Positions 28,322 to 37,206 are shown, numbered from the stretch's first letter. The stretch is 64,000 bases of DNA from Actinotalea lenta (GCF_030586465.1 NZ_JAUQYP010000001.1:2274981-2338980); one strand, 5' to 3'. Notes: a model not told the origin generated them from the letters alone. Translations and numbers: made by a program.

Positions 28322-29934
28322 CGGGCCGCCGCCAGCGCTTCGCGGACCTCGGCCACGGTCAGCAGGGGGACGGGGTGCAGGACCTTTGCCACCTGCGGTG
28401 CGAACGTCGGCGAGGCGACGAGCACGTCGCGTGCAGGGCCGTCCGTGACGGTGACGCCGTCGGACATGACGACCACACGGTCGGCGCACTGAGCCACGAA
28501 CTCGACGTCGTGGCTCGACAGCAGGACAGCGCCTCCGCGTGCGGTGTGCTGGGCCAGCACGGCCACCAGGGCACGCTTGGCGGCGTAGTCGAGGCCCCGC
28601 GTGGGCTCGTCGAGGAGCAGGACCAGCGGATCCGCCGCGAGCTGGACGGCCAGCACGAGTGCGAGCCGCTGCCCCTCGGACAGGTCGCGCGGGTGAGCCT
28701 GCGCGGGCACGGGCCCGGCGAACCGCTCCAGCAGCTGCGCACACGTGCCGGCCGCCACTGCGGCCTGTGTGTCGCCGGCCCGGCACTCCGCCCCGACCGA
28801 GCCGAGGTACAGCAGGTCGGTCGGGTCCTGCGGCACGAGCGCCACGAGCCGGCGCGCCGCCGCCGCGTCGAGGGCAGCCGGGTCCTGGCCGGGCTCAGGT
28901 CCGAGGGTCACGCTCCCCGCGCTCCTGGGCCCAGCCCCGGACAGTGCCCACAGCAGCGAGGACTTGCCCGCGCCGTTTCGGCCCATCACCGCCGTGACGC
29001 TCGCCGCGGCCAGCGTGAGGTCCACGCCTCGCACCGCGTGTGCGCGCCGGTGACGCACCTGGATCCCCCTGGCGGTCAGCACCGCTCGGCCCGGTCCGGG
29101 GAGCACCTCGCGGGTGCGCGCGGCGGTGAGCCGGTCGCGCAGCGGGGCGACGCGACGCCGCGCGTCGCGGACGGACAACGGGACTGGCCGCCACCCGGCG
29201 ACCGCCGCGAGCTCCACGAGTGGCGGCGCCGCCGAGCCGGGCCCCAGCACGTCACCGGCCGCCCCGTGCGACACGGTGCCGTCGGCGGCCACGGCGACCA
29301 CCAGGTCCGCGTACTGCACGACGCGTTCCAGGCGGTGCTCGGCGAGCACCACGGTCATGCCCTGGTCGTGCACCAGGCGCGTGAGGGCCGCCAGGACGTC
29401 GTCGGCGGCGGGCGGGTCGAGGGCGGAGGTCGGCTCGTCGAGAACCAGCACCTGCGGATGAGCCGTGAGCACGGCTCCGATGGCCACCCGCTGCTGCTCG
29501 CCCCCGGACAGGTCCCGAAGCGGAGCGTCGCGCAGGTCGGCCAGGCCGAGCAGGTCCAGCACCTCTTCGGTGCGGGTGCGCATCACGGCCCGCGGCAGGC
29601 CCAGCTGCTCCATGGCGTAGACGAGCTCGTCTGTGACGGTCTCGGTGACGAAGCCGCGCGCCGGGTCCTGGAGCACCACCCCGACCGCATCGGCGAGGTC
29701 CCGGGGCCGGTGGGTGCGCGTGTCGCGACCCGCCACGACGACCCGGCCGGCCAGGGTCCCGCCGGAGAAGTGCGGCACCAGCCCGCTGATCGTGCGCAGC
29801 AGGGTCGACTTGCCCGACCCGGTCGGGCCGACCACCAGGCAGAGCTCGCCCTCGGGGATCTCCAGGTCCACGTCGTGGACGGCCGGGTGGCTCTGCCCGG
29901 GGTAGGTGACGCTGACACGTTCCACGCTGATCAC
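28318..29934 (-). CDS. ECF transporter ATPase with two fused nucleotide-binding domains
   Basis: A 538-residue energising subunit that combines the usual EcfA and EcfA' in one chain. The first domain has Walker A GPTGSGKST at residues 36-44, Q-loop VLQDP, signature LSGGEQQR and Walker B VLVLDEP. The second has GRNGAGKSS near residue 318, VPQDP, signature LSEGQR (degenerate, as is common) and LLLLDEP. The GTG start overlaps the stop of the EcfT gene as GTGA. It drives uptake through the S and T subunits encoded on either side. Confidence 0.9.
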   Translation of the reverse strand: MISVERVSVTYPGQSHPAVHDVDLEIPEGELCLVVGPTGSGKSTLLRTISGLVPHFSGGTLAGRVVVAGRDTRTHRPRDLADAVGVVLQDPARGFVTETVTDELVYAMEQLGLPRAVMRTRTEEVLDLLGLADLRDAPLRDLSGGEQQRVAIGAVLTAHPQVLVLDEPTSALDPPAADDVLAALTRLVHDQGMTVVLAEHRLERVVQYADLVVAVAADGTVSHGAAGDVLGPGSAAPPLVELAAVAGWRPVPLSVRDARRRVAPLRDRLTAARTREVLPGPGRAVLTARGIQVRHRRAHAVRGVDLTLAAASVTAVMGRNGAGKSSLLWALSGAGPRSAGSVTLGPEPGQDPAALDAAAARRLVALVPQDPTDLLYLGSVGAECRAGDTQAAVAAGTCAQLLERFAGPVPAQAHPRDLSEGQRLALVLAVQLAADPLVLLLDEPTRGLDYAAKRALVAVLAQHTARGGAVLLSSHDVEFVAQCADRVVVMSDGVTVTDGPARDVLVASPTFAPQVAKVLHPVPLLTVAEVREALAAAR

Positions 29935-30911
29935 ACGGACACCTCCGCGGGCAGCCGGGCCGGGAGGAGCGCGAGGAGGCCGAGGAGGGCGATCGCGGTG
30001 GCAAGGAGGGGCAACCCGGCCACGCCCGCCACGCCGGTCATGGCCCCGGCCCCCGCAGCGCACCACTCCCGGTACCCCCAGGGGTCCTCGCGGTAGCGGG
30101 TGCGCGCCTGACCGCGGGCGGCGAGCGACGCGCCCGCCACCGCGAGCGCGGCGCCGAGGGACAGCGCGGGGACGGCGTACGCGGGCGCCCCCGCGAGCAG
30201 GCCGTACGTTCCGACGGCCGCCGCGAGCACGGCGCCGGCCAGGGCAGGCCCCACACGCCGGTCGCCGGGCCCCGAGCGCCGCGCGTAGCCCCGGACCTCC
30301 ATCGATGCCGCGAGATCCAGGGCCCGGTCCAGCGCATCCGCAAGAACCGGGACCGCGGCGTGCGCGATCGCGCGCGGCCCGCGCGTGGTCAACCCGCGCA
30401 ACCGCCTCGCGCGTCGCGCCGCGGCCACCGCGGCGACCAGCGAGGGTGCGACGCCCACGGCGATGACCGCCGCGGTCGCGAGGTGGTGCAGCGCAGCAGG
30501 CAGCGACCGCAGCAGCCGCGCGGGCGACGAGGCCGTCGCGGCGGCGCCCACGGCCAGCACCATGACGGCCAGGGCGAGCCCCTGGGCGGCAGCGGTGCCG
30601 AGCCCGGTCGTCGTCACCGGTCCCAGGAGCTGCACGCCCGGCGCCCAGGCGGGATGCCAGGAGGGCAGGTCCACCAGGACACGCCCGGTCGGCGTCTTGA
30701 TGCCCACCAGGACGTGGAACACCACCCGCACCGCGACGATGCCGAGCGCGAGCGCGACGTATCCCGCGAAGGACGGGGCCCCCTGCCGCCGCCCGGCCGT
30801 TGCGAGCACGCAGGCGGCCACGGCAAGCGCCGCGAGCGCCTGCGGTGCGTGGATCCGGCCGGCGAGCACCACCACGCCCGCCGCCCAGACCCACCACGCC
30901 GCCGGGTGCAC
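29931..30911 (-). CDS. ECF transporter transmembrane T component
   Basis: The scaffold subunit of the ECF importer, 326 residues with about six membrane helices. Its coupling helices carry the two Ala-Arg-Gly-type motifs: AARRARRLRGL near residue 175 and ASMEVRGYARR near 220, which contact the two ATPase domains. The GTG start at 30911 lies one base after the stop of the upstream surface-protein gene. It belongs to the four-gene operon controlled by the cobalamin riboswitch. Confidence 0.85.
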   Translation of the reverse strand: MHPAAWWVWAAGVVVLAGRIHAPQALAALAVAACVLATAGRRQGAPSFAGYVALALGIVAVRVVFHVLVGIKTPTGRVLVDLPSWHPAWAPGVQLLGPVTTTGLGTAAAQGLALAVMVLAVGAAATASSPARLLRSLPAALHHLATAAVIAVGVAPSLVAAVAAARRARRLRGLTTRGPRAIAHAAVPVLADALDRALDLAASMEVRGYARRSGPGDRRVGPALAGAVLAAAVGTYGLLAGAPAYAVPALSLGAALAVAGASLAARGQARTRYREDPWGYREWCAAGAGAMTGVAGVAGLPLLATAIALLGLLALLPARLPAEVSV

Positions 30912-30912
30912 G

Positions 30913-31554
30913 TCAGCCGCGGCTGCGTCGGCTCAGCGCGGTCGCCACCACGAGGCCGACCGCGATCAGACCGGCGATGATCGGGAGCCACGGGACGGAG
31001 AACCCACCGGACTGCTCCTGCACCGGCCCGGCCGGTCCGATGGTGGCCGCCGGGGTCCCGGTGGGGGTGGCCTGCACGACCGACGGCGATGTCGAGGCGC
31101 TCGGGGTCGCGGCGAGGGTCGCAAGGTCGACCTGCGGGCCGGCCGAGCCGTCGGACCACCGCCAGCCCTCCACGGAACCCGGCGCCGGCGCCGCGGTGTC
31201 GGAGCCCTCCTGGTAGGCGACCCACGTGCCGTCCTGCGCGTACCAGTAGGACCAGTACTGCCCGGTGAACGTCGCGGGGCAGGGGTCCGGCAGCGCATCG
31301 ACGGCGCAGATCATCCCCGCGGCGTCTCGTGTGTCGGTGAAGCCCGCCTGCCGCAGGGCGTCTGTGCCCGTGGCGGGCGCTTGGTCGGCGCAGCCGACCT
31401 GGACGTCGCCACCTAGGGCGGTGGCATCGACCACGACCGTGACACCGGCGGGATCCGTGCAGGCGCCCGACGGGGTTGCTGCCGCGGCGGGACCTGCCGC
31501 GAGCAGGGAGGCCAGAGAAGCGACCGCGACGAGCGCGGCGCGAGCATGAGACAC
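30913..31554 (-). CDS. Secreted, membrane-anchored DUF4430-like protein of the B12-uptake operon
   Basis: A 213-residue exported protein. An N-terminal signal peptide (about residues 1-26, ending AAA) precedes an extracellular domain with four Cys and many aromatic residues (GQYWSYWYAQDGTWVAYQEG). A Ser/Thr/Pro linker and a C-terminal membrane helix with a basic end follow. The YWSYWY...W pattern is typical of DUF4430-type domains that sit beside ECF transporters. Such domains resemble the cobalamin-binding part of transcobalamin/intrinsic factor. The GTG start at 31554 is preceded by AGAGGA. It is the first gene after the riboswitch and may capture cobalamin. Confidence 0.7.
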   Translation of the reverse strand: MSHARAALVAVASLASLLAAGPAAAATPSGACTDPAGVTVVVDATALGGDVQVGCADQAPATGTDALRQAGFTDTRDAAGMICAVDALPDPCPATFTGQYWSYWYAQDGTWVAYQEGSDTAAPAPGSVEGWRWSDGSAGPQVDLATLAATPSASTSPSVVQATPTGTPAATIGPAGPVQEQSGGFSVPWLPIIAGLIAVGLVVATALSRRSRG

Positions 31555-31649
31555 GTGTCCTCTTTCTGAGTGGTCCGTGACGGACCCCGTGTCGCACGCC
31601 CCAGGGACGCGACCCGGGCCCCGTCCCGTTCTCCTCGACGGATGTGGAG

Positions 31650-31785
31650 CCGCTCGTCCTGCCCAGGTGCTCCGGCTCGTGCGGCCCGTGCGGGTCGCAC
31701 CTACGGTTGCGGGTCAGCGCCGGACTCGGACCGGCTTCCCCTGGACTGCAGGACCGCCACCGGTTGGTGGCACGGCCAACCTACC
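31650..31785 (-). ncRNA. Cobalamin riboswitch (compact form) upstream of the ECF operon
   Basis: On the minus strand the core contains GGGGAAGCCGGTCCGAGTCC followed by GGCGCTGACCCGCAACCG, a near-exact cobalamin riboswitch core. A closing stem GTCCTGC (31754-31748) pairs with GCAGGAC (31662-31656), enclosing about 99 bases. AGGTGC and GCACCT form a further stem next to a B12-box-like end. The short distance between core and B12 box suggests the compact adenosylcobalamin class. About 100 bases separate it from the GTG at 31554; a six-base hairpin at 31572-31586 lies just before the ribosome site and could be part of the expression platform. Confidence 0.85.
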
Positions 31786-31869
31786 CCCTCCCGGTCCCTC
31801 GCCGATCCGGTCGGCGCCCCCGGTCGTCCCGTGGCACGCTGTCCTCCGCGACGACGGAGGAGGTCGAGG

Positions 31870-32415
31870 GTGCGCGTCTACACGAAGGCCGGCGATGACG
31901 GGACCACGGGTCGGTTCCTGGGCGGACGGCTGTCCAAGGCGGACCTCCTCGTCGAGGCGACGGGCGACGTCGACGAGGCGGTGGCGGTGCTCGGCGTGGT
32001 GCGGGCCGGGTGTGCGGACCGCGAGCTGACCGAGACGGTCCTCGCGCGGCAGCGAGAGCTCTTCGTCGTCGCTGCCGACCTGGCGACCAACCCGGCGCGG
32101 CGCGACCGGCTGGTCCCCGAGGTGTCCCTCGTGACCGACGCGATGGTCGAGGCTCTCGAAGGCGAGATCGACACGCTGGTCGCGACGCACCCGCTGCGGC
32201 CCGTGTTCGTCGTCCCGGGGACCGACCCGACGTCCGCGGCGCTCGATCACGCACGCACGGTGGTCCGCCGCGCGGAGCGGCACGTCGTCGCGGCACGGGG
32301 CTCCGGGGCCGAGGTGTCCGAGGTCGCCATCCGCTACCTCAACAGGCTCTCGGACCTGCTGTACGTCCTGGCACGGCGCGCCGCGGGGGACGTCGAGCCC
32401 GCCAGTCACGACTGA
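31870..32415 (+). CDS. Cobalamin adenosyltransferase, PduO type
   Basis: Transfers the 5'-deoxyadenosyl group of ATP to reduced corrinoid, giving adenosylcobalamin. The protein has 181 residues, typical for PduO/ACA enzymes. The N-terminal ATP loop is YTKAGDDGTTG near residues 4-14. The conserved C-terminal helix is RYLNRLSDLLYVLAR. The GTG start has GGAGGAGG six bases upstream. The gene is divergent from the B12-uptake operon and presumably supplies the cofactor of NrdJ. Confidence 0.9.
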   Translation: MRVYTKAGDDGTTGRFLGGRLSKADLLVEATGDVDEAVAVLGVVRAGCADRELTETVLARQRELFVVAADLATNPARRDRLVPEVSLVTDAMVEALEGEIDTLVATHPLRPVFVVPGTDPTSAALDHARTVVRRAERHVVAARGSGAEVSEVAIRYLNRLSDLLYVLARRAAGDVEPASHD

Positions 32416-32463
32416 GCGCCCTACCATGGGGCCCGCTCGAGGCGGCCGGCACCGGGAGGGACG

Positions 32464-33132
32464 ATGGCGTTCGAGGCCGACCCGTGCGAGCTGCGTACCC
32501 CGGAGGGCGAGCTGATCGCACGGGGCTTCGTCCGCGAGCACGAGGACGACACCCTCGTGATCGATGCGCAGTCCCTGGGGAACACCTGGTTCGACGAGGG
32601 CGACGTCGCGGTGGTGGAGGTCTTCGACGCGGACCGTGGCGCGCTGACGTACCACGGTGCGGTCGAGTTCGCGGCAGCCAAACGGGTCCGGCTGCGCGAC
32701 CTGCGGTTGCAGGTCGCGCGCCAGCAGCGGTCTGCGGTGCGCGTACCGACCGACCTGCCGGTGCCGATCGTCGCGCAGCTCGGGGTCGAGCCCGGTGAGG
32801 AGCCGGGAACCGTGGTCGCCACGGCCGACGTCTCGGCCGTGGTCGAGCTCAGCACGCCGTGGATGGTGACGGTCATCGACCTGTCAGCGCACGGTCTGCG
32901 GTTCCTGGCCGAGCAGCGGGTGGATCCGGGCACCCGGTGGCGCGTGGTGCTCCCGGCCCCTCGGCGGTCGCTCGACCTGGTCGTCGAGGTGGTGCGGGCC
33001 GACGAGGTCCGTGGTGGGGTCGCGCACGGCGCGCGGTTCGTCGACGCCCATGAGCGGGACCACGACGTGCTGTTCGGCTGGGTGCTCGACCTGCAGCGCC
33101 AGCAGCTGGCGCTGCGGGCCGAGCGCCGGTGA
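32464..33132 (+). CDS. PilZ-domain protein (predicted cyclic-di-GMP receptor)
   Basis: A 222-residue cytoplasmic protein. The N-terminal 85 residues form a YcgR-like beta-rich domain. The PilZ domain starts at about residue 86 with RQQRSAVRVP, whose RxxxR motif binds c-di-GMP. It has the second motif DLSAHG near residue 140. The ATG has a GGGAGGG ribosome site. Its neighbours (adenosyltransferase, threonine aldolase) give no hint about the output of the switch, and no flagellar or diguanylate-cyclase gene lies in the window. Confidence 0.8.
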   Translation: MAFEADPCELRTPEGELIARGFVREHEDDTLVIDAQSLGNTWFDEGDVAVVEVFDADRGALTYHGAVEFAAAKRVRLRDLRLQVARQQRSAVRVPTDLPVPIVAQLGVEPGEEPGTVVATADVSAVVELSTPWMVTVIDLSAHGLRFLAEQRVDPGTRWRVVLPAPRRSLDLVVEVVRADEVRGGVAHGARFVDAHERDHDVLFGWVLDLQRQQLALRAERR

Positions 33133-33145
33133 GAGGATGGCGATC

Positions 33146-34189
33146 ATGACCCTGCACGACCCCGCACGCCGCACGTTCGCCTCGGACAACTATGCCGGAG
33201 CCCACGCGGAGGTCCTGGCCGCTGTCGCCGACGCCTCGGGCGGGCACGAGACGTCCTACGGCGCTGACGCCTACACGACCCGTCTCACCCAGGTGCTCGG
33301 CGAGCACTTCGGCCGCCAGGTCGAGGTGTTCCCGGTGTTCACGGGGACGGGTGCCAACGTCGTGGGGCTGTCGGCGATGCTGCCCGCCTGGGGCGCCGTG
33401 GTGTGCGCCGCCTCGGCGCACGTGCACACCGACGAGGGCGGCGCGCCGGAGAAGGTGGCCGGCATCAAGCTGCTGCCGGTGCCGACTCCGGACGGTCGGC
33501 TCACTCCCGAGCTGCTGGCCACGGAGGCGTGGGGGTACGGCTTCGAGCACCGCGCGCAGCCGTTGGTCGTGAGCCTGACGCAGACGACCGAGCTCGGCAC
33601 CTGCTACACCCCGGAGCAGATCGCGGCGCTGGCCGACGCGGCGCACGCCCGCGGCATGCGGGTGCACGTGGACGGGGCGCGCCTGGCGAACGCCGCGGCG
33701 ACGTTGGACCTGCCGCTGCGCGCCTTCACGTCGGACGTGGGCGTCGACGTGGTGTCGCTGGGCGGCACGAAGAACGGTGCGCTGGCGGCCGAGGCGGTGG
33801 TGGTGCTGGACCCGGCCGCCGCGGACGGGTTGGCCTACCTCCGCAAGACCCAGATGCAGCTCGCCTCCAAGATGCGATTCGTGTCCGCCCAGCTGCTCGC
33901 GCTGTTCGACGGTGACCTCTGGCTGCGATCGGCTCAGCACGCCAACGCGATGGCGCGGCGTCTGCTGGCCGGCGTGCGGGACCTGCCCGGTGTGCAGGTG
34001 ACTCGTCCCGTCGAGTCGAATGCGGTCTTCGCGATCCTCGCCCGCGACGTCGCCGACCGGATCCGCGAGGACTTCTGGTTCTACGACTGGGACGAGGCGA
34101 CCGGTGAGGTGCGCTGGATGTGCGCGTTCGACACCACGCCGGCCGACGTCGACGCGTTCGTCGCGGCCGTGGCGAAGGCGGCGGGCTGA
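33146..34189 (+). CDS. Low-specificity threonine aldolase family enzyme
   Basis: PLP-dependent enzyme that splits L-threonine or allo-threonine into glycine and acetaldehyde. It has 347 residues. It begins with FASDNYAGAHAEVL, the family start. The catalytic Lys is in SLGGTKNG, the cofactor Asp in HVDGARLANA, and SYGAD contributes to the active site. The ATG at 33146 is nine bases after GAGAGG and is preferred to the ATG at 33137. It is convergent with the App1-like gene. Confidence 0.88.
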   Translation: MTLHDPARRTFASDNYAGAHAEVLAAVADASGGHETSYGADAYTTRLTQVLGEHFGRQVEVFPVFTGTGANVVGLSAMLPAWGAVVCAASAHVHTDEGGAPEKVAGIKLLPVPTPDGRLTPELLATEAWGYGFEHRAQPLVVSLTQTTELGTCYTPEQIAALADAAHARGMRVHVDGARLANAAATLDLPLRAFTSDVGVDVVSLGGTKNGALAAEAVVVLDPAAADGLAYLRKTQMQLASKMRFVSAQLLALFDGDLWLRSAQHANAMARRLLAGVRDLPGVQVTRPVESNAVFAILARDVADRIREDFWFYDWDEATGEVRWMCAFDTTPADVDAFVAAVAKAAG

Positions 34190-34232
34190 CTGCCCAGGGT
34201 CCGACCAGCCTCGACCTCGCCTCGACCGGAGC

Positions 34233-34264
34233 TCAGTGCGGCCCGACGTCAGTGCGGCCCGACG
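34233..34264. repeat. Perfect 16-bp tandem duplication at a stop codon
   Basis: The unit TCAGTGCGGCCCGACG occurs twice in tandem (34233-34248 and 34249-34264). The second copy contains the stop and last codons of the App1-like gene, so the duplication adds sequence after the stop and does not change the protein. Confidence 0.85.
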
Positions 34265-35292
34265 GGGGGTAGCAGGCCCTCGTCGACGAGCCGCAGCAGC
34301 AGCTCGTGACCGTCCGAGCCCACCGCCACGGCGGGTGCGTCGTCGGCCAGCGCTGCGTGCAGCGGGAGCGGGATGCCGTGGGAGAGCAGCTGCTCGGCCG
34401 GGCTCAAGCGGCGGATGGCCACCACCTCGACCCTGCCGGGGTGATCCGCCACGGCCTCGGCGTACAGCTGCGGGTCGTGCTGCCCGTCGTCGCCCACGAG
34501 TGCCCAGGTGAGCTGCGGGAGCTCGGTCATGAGCCGGTGCAGCGTCCGACGCTTGTGCTCCGCCCCGCTGCGGAACCACCCGGTGTTCGTCGGCCCCCAG
34601 TCGGTGAGCAGCAGCGGTCCGGGTGGGAAGCCGCGACGGTGCAGGAAGCGGCGCAGCGCGGGCGCGACGTTCCAGGCCCCCGTGGACAGGTAGAAGACCG
34701 GGGGGTCGCCGTGCGCCGCCTGCCACCGCCGGAACAGCTCCGGCATGCCCGGCACCTCGCGTCGGGCATGCTCGTGCAGGACGAGGGCGTTCCAGGCGGC
34801 CAGCAGCGGCCGGGGCAGAGCCGTGACCATGACCGTGTCGTCGATGTCGCTGATCACCGCGGTCGTGGGCTCGGGCCCGACGACGCGCACCGGCGCCGCG
34901 ACCCACTCGTCGCCGATGCCCAGCCGGATCTCGTGCCAGCCGGGTTCGAGCTCCGCGGGCAGGACCGCGTCGAGGTACCCGCCCCGGTCCGCGACGACCC
35001 GGTACCGGTCGTCCGCCACGACGACGTCGACGGGCTGGAAGGGGACCTGGGCCGAGACGAACGACCGCCACCCGCGGACCGGCCGACGGGGGTGGTCCGA
35101 CTCGGCGACCTGCGCCGACCGGGTCCCCGGCGGGGCCAGCACGGCGCGTGCGAACACCCGCACCCACCCGGTCGTGCCGTAGCCCGTGTACGGCTCGACC
35201 CGCGTGACCCAGTGGCGGCGGCGCAGGGTGGCGCCCACCCGCGCGATGACGGCGTCCTCCGCGCGGGCGGCCCAGTGCGGTCGGCTCTCCAC
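34249..35292 (-). CDS. App1-like (DUF2183) phosphatase-domain protein
   Basis: A 347-residue protein of the App1 phosphatidate-phosphatase family. Residues about 30-130 form a beta-rich N-terminal domain. The HAD-like catalytic motif DIDDTV is at 149-154 (Asp149, Asp151), and further phosphatase motifs are YLSTGAW and VGDDGQHD. In fungi App1 dephosphorylates phosphatidic acid; the bacterial substrate is unknown. The GTG start has only a weak GGAAGA ribosome site. It is divergent from pgsA. Confidence 0.85.
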   Translation of the reverse strand: MESRPHWAARAEDAVIARVGATLRRRHWVTRVEPYTGYGTTGWVRVFARAVLAPPGTRSAQVAESDHPRRPVRGWRSFVSAQVPFQPVDVVVADDRYRVVADRGGYLDAVLPAELEPGWHEIRLGIGDEWVAAPVRVVGPEPTTAVISDIDDTVMVTALPRPLLAAWNALVLHEHARREVPGMPELFRRWQAAHGDPPVFYLSTGAWNVAPALRRFLHRRGFPPGPLLLTDWGPTNTGWFRSGAEHKRRTLHRLMTELPQLTWALVGDDGQHDPQLYAEAVADHPGRVEVVAIRRLSPAEQLLSHGIPLPLHAALADDAPAVAVGSDGHELLLRLVDEGLLPPVGPH

Positions 35293-35435
35293 GGGGCGCC
35301 AGTCTTCCAGCCGACGAGGGGACCGTCCTGTGCGGGCGGCAGGACGGCCCGGTTCCTCCGCACCGGCGACCCCGCACCATAGGATTCGGTCAGGTCCGAC
35401 GGGCCGTCGCGGCAGACCGGAGAGGGAACACGAGC

Positions 35436-36011
35436 GTGAGCAGTTCCGAGGTGGCCGTCGGGCGGGTTCTCACCTGGCCCAACGCGATCTCTGCCCTGCG
35501 CCTCGTCCTGGTGCCCGTCTTCGCGGTGCTGGCCGTCATGGGGCACGACCTGGCCGCGTTGGGTGTGCTGGCCTTCTCCTCGGCCACCGACTGGCTCGAC
35601 GGCGTCCTCGCGCGTCGGCTCGGCCAGACCAGCCGGCTCGGAGAGCTGCTCGACCCCGCGGCGGACCGGCTGTTCATCGTGGTCACGCTCCTGGTCCTGG
35701 CGGCCCGGGAGGTGGTGCCCTGGTGGCTGGTGGCGACCGTGCTCGGTCGCGACGTGCTGCTCGCGGCGGTCCTGGTGGTCCTGGTGGTTCGCGGGCACGG
35801 CCCCTTGCCCGTGCACTTCGTGGGCAAGGCGGGGACGTTCGCGCTGCTGTATGCCTTCCCGCTGCTCCTGCTCGCCGAGTGGTCCGGGACCGTCGGTACC
35901 GTCGCGGGAGTGGCCGGCTGGGCGTTCGCCTGGTGGGGGCTCGGACTGTACTGGCTGGCCGGCACCCTGTACGTGCGTCAGGCGGTGGCGGTCCTGCGAG
36001 GCACCTCATGA
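35436..36011 (+). CDS. pgsA: CDP-alcohol phosphatidyltransferase
   Basis: Integral membrane enzyme of phospholipid synthesis, 191 residues with about five hydrophobic segments. The full CDP-alcohol transferase motif is present: Asp52, Asp55, Gly56, Ala59, Arg60, Gly69, Asp73 and Asp77. It lies first in a conserved actinobacterial cluster, at the position of the mycobacterial pgsA2 gene. That suggests a phosphatidylglycerol- or cardiolipin-type product; the precise acceptor alcohol is inferred. The GTG start has GGAGAGG upstream, and the stop overlaps the next gene as ATGA. Confidence 0.85.
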   Translation: MSSSEVAVGRVLTWPNAISALRLVLVPVFAVLAVMGHDLAALGVLAFSSATDWLDGVLARRLGQTSRLGELLDPAADRLFIVVTLLVLAAREVVPWWLVATVLGRDVLLAAVLVVLVVRGHGPLPVHFVGKAGTFALLYAFPLLLLAEWSGTVGTVAGVAGWAFAWWGLGLYWLAGTLYVRQAVAVLRGTS

Positions 36012-36877
36012 CCACGGTCCGGCGCGTCGACGCGTCCATGAGCCTGCTCAACGACCTGATGCGCCAGCCCATCGACGGGGACTACGCGGCTGCGCACGCG
36101 GCCCGCGTGGCACGGCCCAGCAGCCGACCCCAGCGCCTGACCCGATCCGGACTCGTGCTCGTGGTGGCCGTCGTGCTGGGGGTCGTGCTGTCCGGCGCAG
36201 TGGTCAACCTGCGCGCGCCGACCGCGGCGCTGCGGGCTTCCCGGCAGCTGCTCGTCGACCAGGTCTCCGAGCGCACCCAGCAGGCGGACGACCTTGCGGC
36301 GGCGAATGCCGCGATGAGTGACCAGATCGCCGCGCTCCAGGCACAGGCCCTCGAGTCGAGCGACCCCCAGCTGCTCGCCCGGCTGCGGGGCTACGAGCTG
36401 GCGTCCGGGGCCATCGCGACGATCGGCCCCGGCCTGGTGTTCGAGCTCACCGACGCGCCCGGCGACGGCGCTCCCGCGGAACCGACGAGCCTCGTGCAGG
36501 ACGTCGACCTGCGCGTCCTGGTCAACGGTCTGTGGGCCGCCGGGGCGGAGGCGATCGCGGTCAACGGCGTCCGCCTGACGGCGACCAGCCCGATCCGCAG
36601 CGTGCACCAGGCGGTCTTCGTCAACCTGGTGCCGGTGACCTCGCCGTACACGGTCAGCGCCATCGGGGATCCACAGACCATGCAGACGCGGCTGGCCCAG
36701 GGCACCACCTCGAGCTACCTGGCCCTGCTGACGAGCGCCTACGGGATCGCCGTGTCGACGAAGGCCGCCGACCACCTGGAGCTTCCGGGCGCGGGGGCGT
36801 CGGTCCTGCGCTATGCCGAGCTCGCCGATGTGGCATCGTCTGACGCTCAGGACTCGGAGGGGGTGACCACGCCATGA
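36008..36877 (+). CDS. DUF881 membrane protein (first copy)
   Basis: A 289-residue single-pass membrane protein. A cytoplasmic N-terminus of about 47 residues is followed by one helix (SGLVLVVAVVLGVVLSGAVV). A coiled-coil stretch (about 75-118) follows, then the DUF881 domain with GPGLVFELTDAPG, VNGLWAAGAEAIAVNGVRL and ISP/IGDP-like elements near its end. The family is linked to sporulation or envelope processes but has no proven reaction. ATGA overlaps join it to pgsA and to the sbp gene. Confidence 0.88.
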   Translation: MTTVRRVDASMSLLNDLMRQPIDGDYAAAHAARVARPSSRPQRLTRSGLVLVVAVVLGVVLSGAVVNLRAPTAALRASRQLLVDQVSERTQQADDLAAANAAMSDQIAALQAQALESSDPQLLARLRGYELASGAIATIGPGLVFELTDAPGDGAPAEPTSLVQDVDLRVLVNGLWAAGAEAIAVNGVRLTATSPIRSVHQAVFVNLVPVTSPYTVSAIGDPQTMQTRLAQGTTSSYLALLTSAYGIAVSTKAADHLELPGAGASVLRYAELADVASSDAQDSEGVTTP

Positions 36878-37206
36878 TCGCCGTGATCGGCCTGCTCCTC
36901 GGCGCGCTGGCCGGCATCTTCCTCGAGCCGTCCGTCCCGACTGTCCTGCAGCCCTACCTGCCGATCGCGGTGGTCGCCGCACTCGACGCGCTCTTCGGCG
37001 CGCTGCGCGCGATCCTGGACGGCACGTTCGACGACCGGGTCTTCCTGGTCTCGTTCCTGTCCAACGTCCTCGTCGCCGCGCTGATCGTGTTCCTGGGCGA
37101 CCAGCTCGGGGTCGGTTCGCAGCTGTCGACGGCCGTGGTCGTGGTGCTCGGCATCCGGATCTTCTCCAACGCGGCGGCGATCCGCCGGCACCTCTTCAAG
37201 GCCTGA
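36874..37206 (+). CDS. sbp: Small basic protein family (DUF1290)
   Basis: A 110-residue membrane protein with about three to four hydrophobic segments. It has the family pattern EPSVPTVLQPYLPIAVVAALD followed by DALFGALRA. It is always found between DUF881 genes in actinobacteria and Firmicutes, and its function is unknown. It overlaps the first DUF881 gene by ATGA. The second DUF881 gene begins one base after its stop, so the three proteins are probably made together and may form a membrane complex. Confidence 0.88.
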   Translation: MIAVIGLLLGALAGIFLEPSVPTVLQPYLPIAVVAALDALFGALRAILDGTFDDRVFLVSFLSNVLVAALIVFLGDQLGVGSQLSTAVVVVLGIRIFSNAAAIRRHLFKA

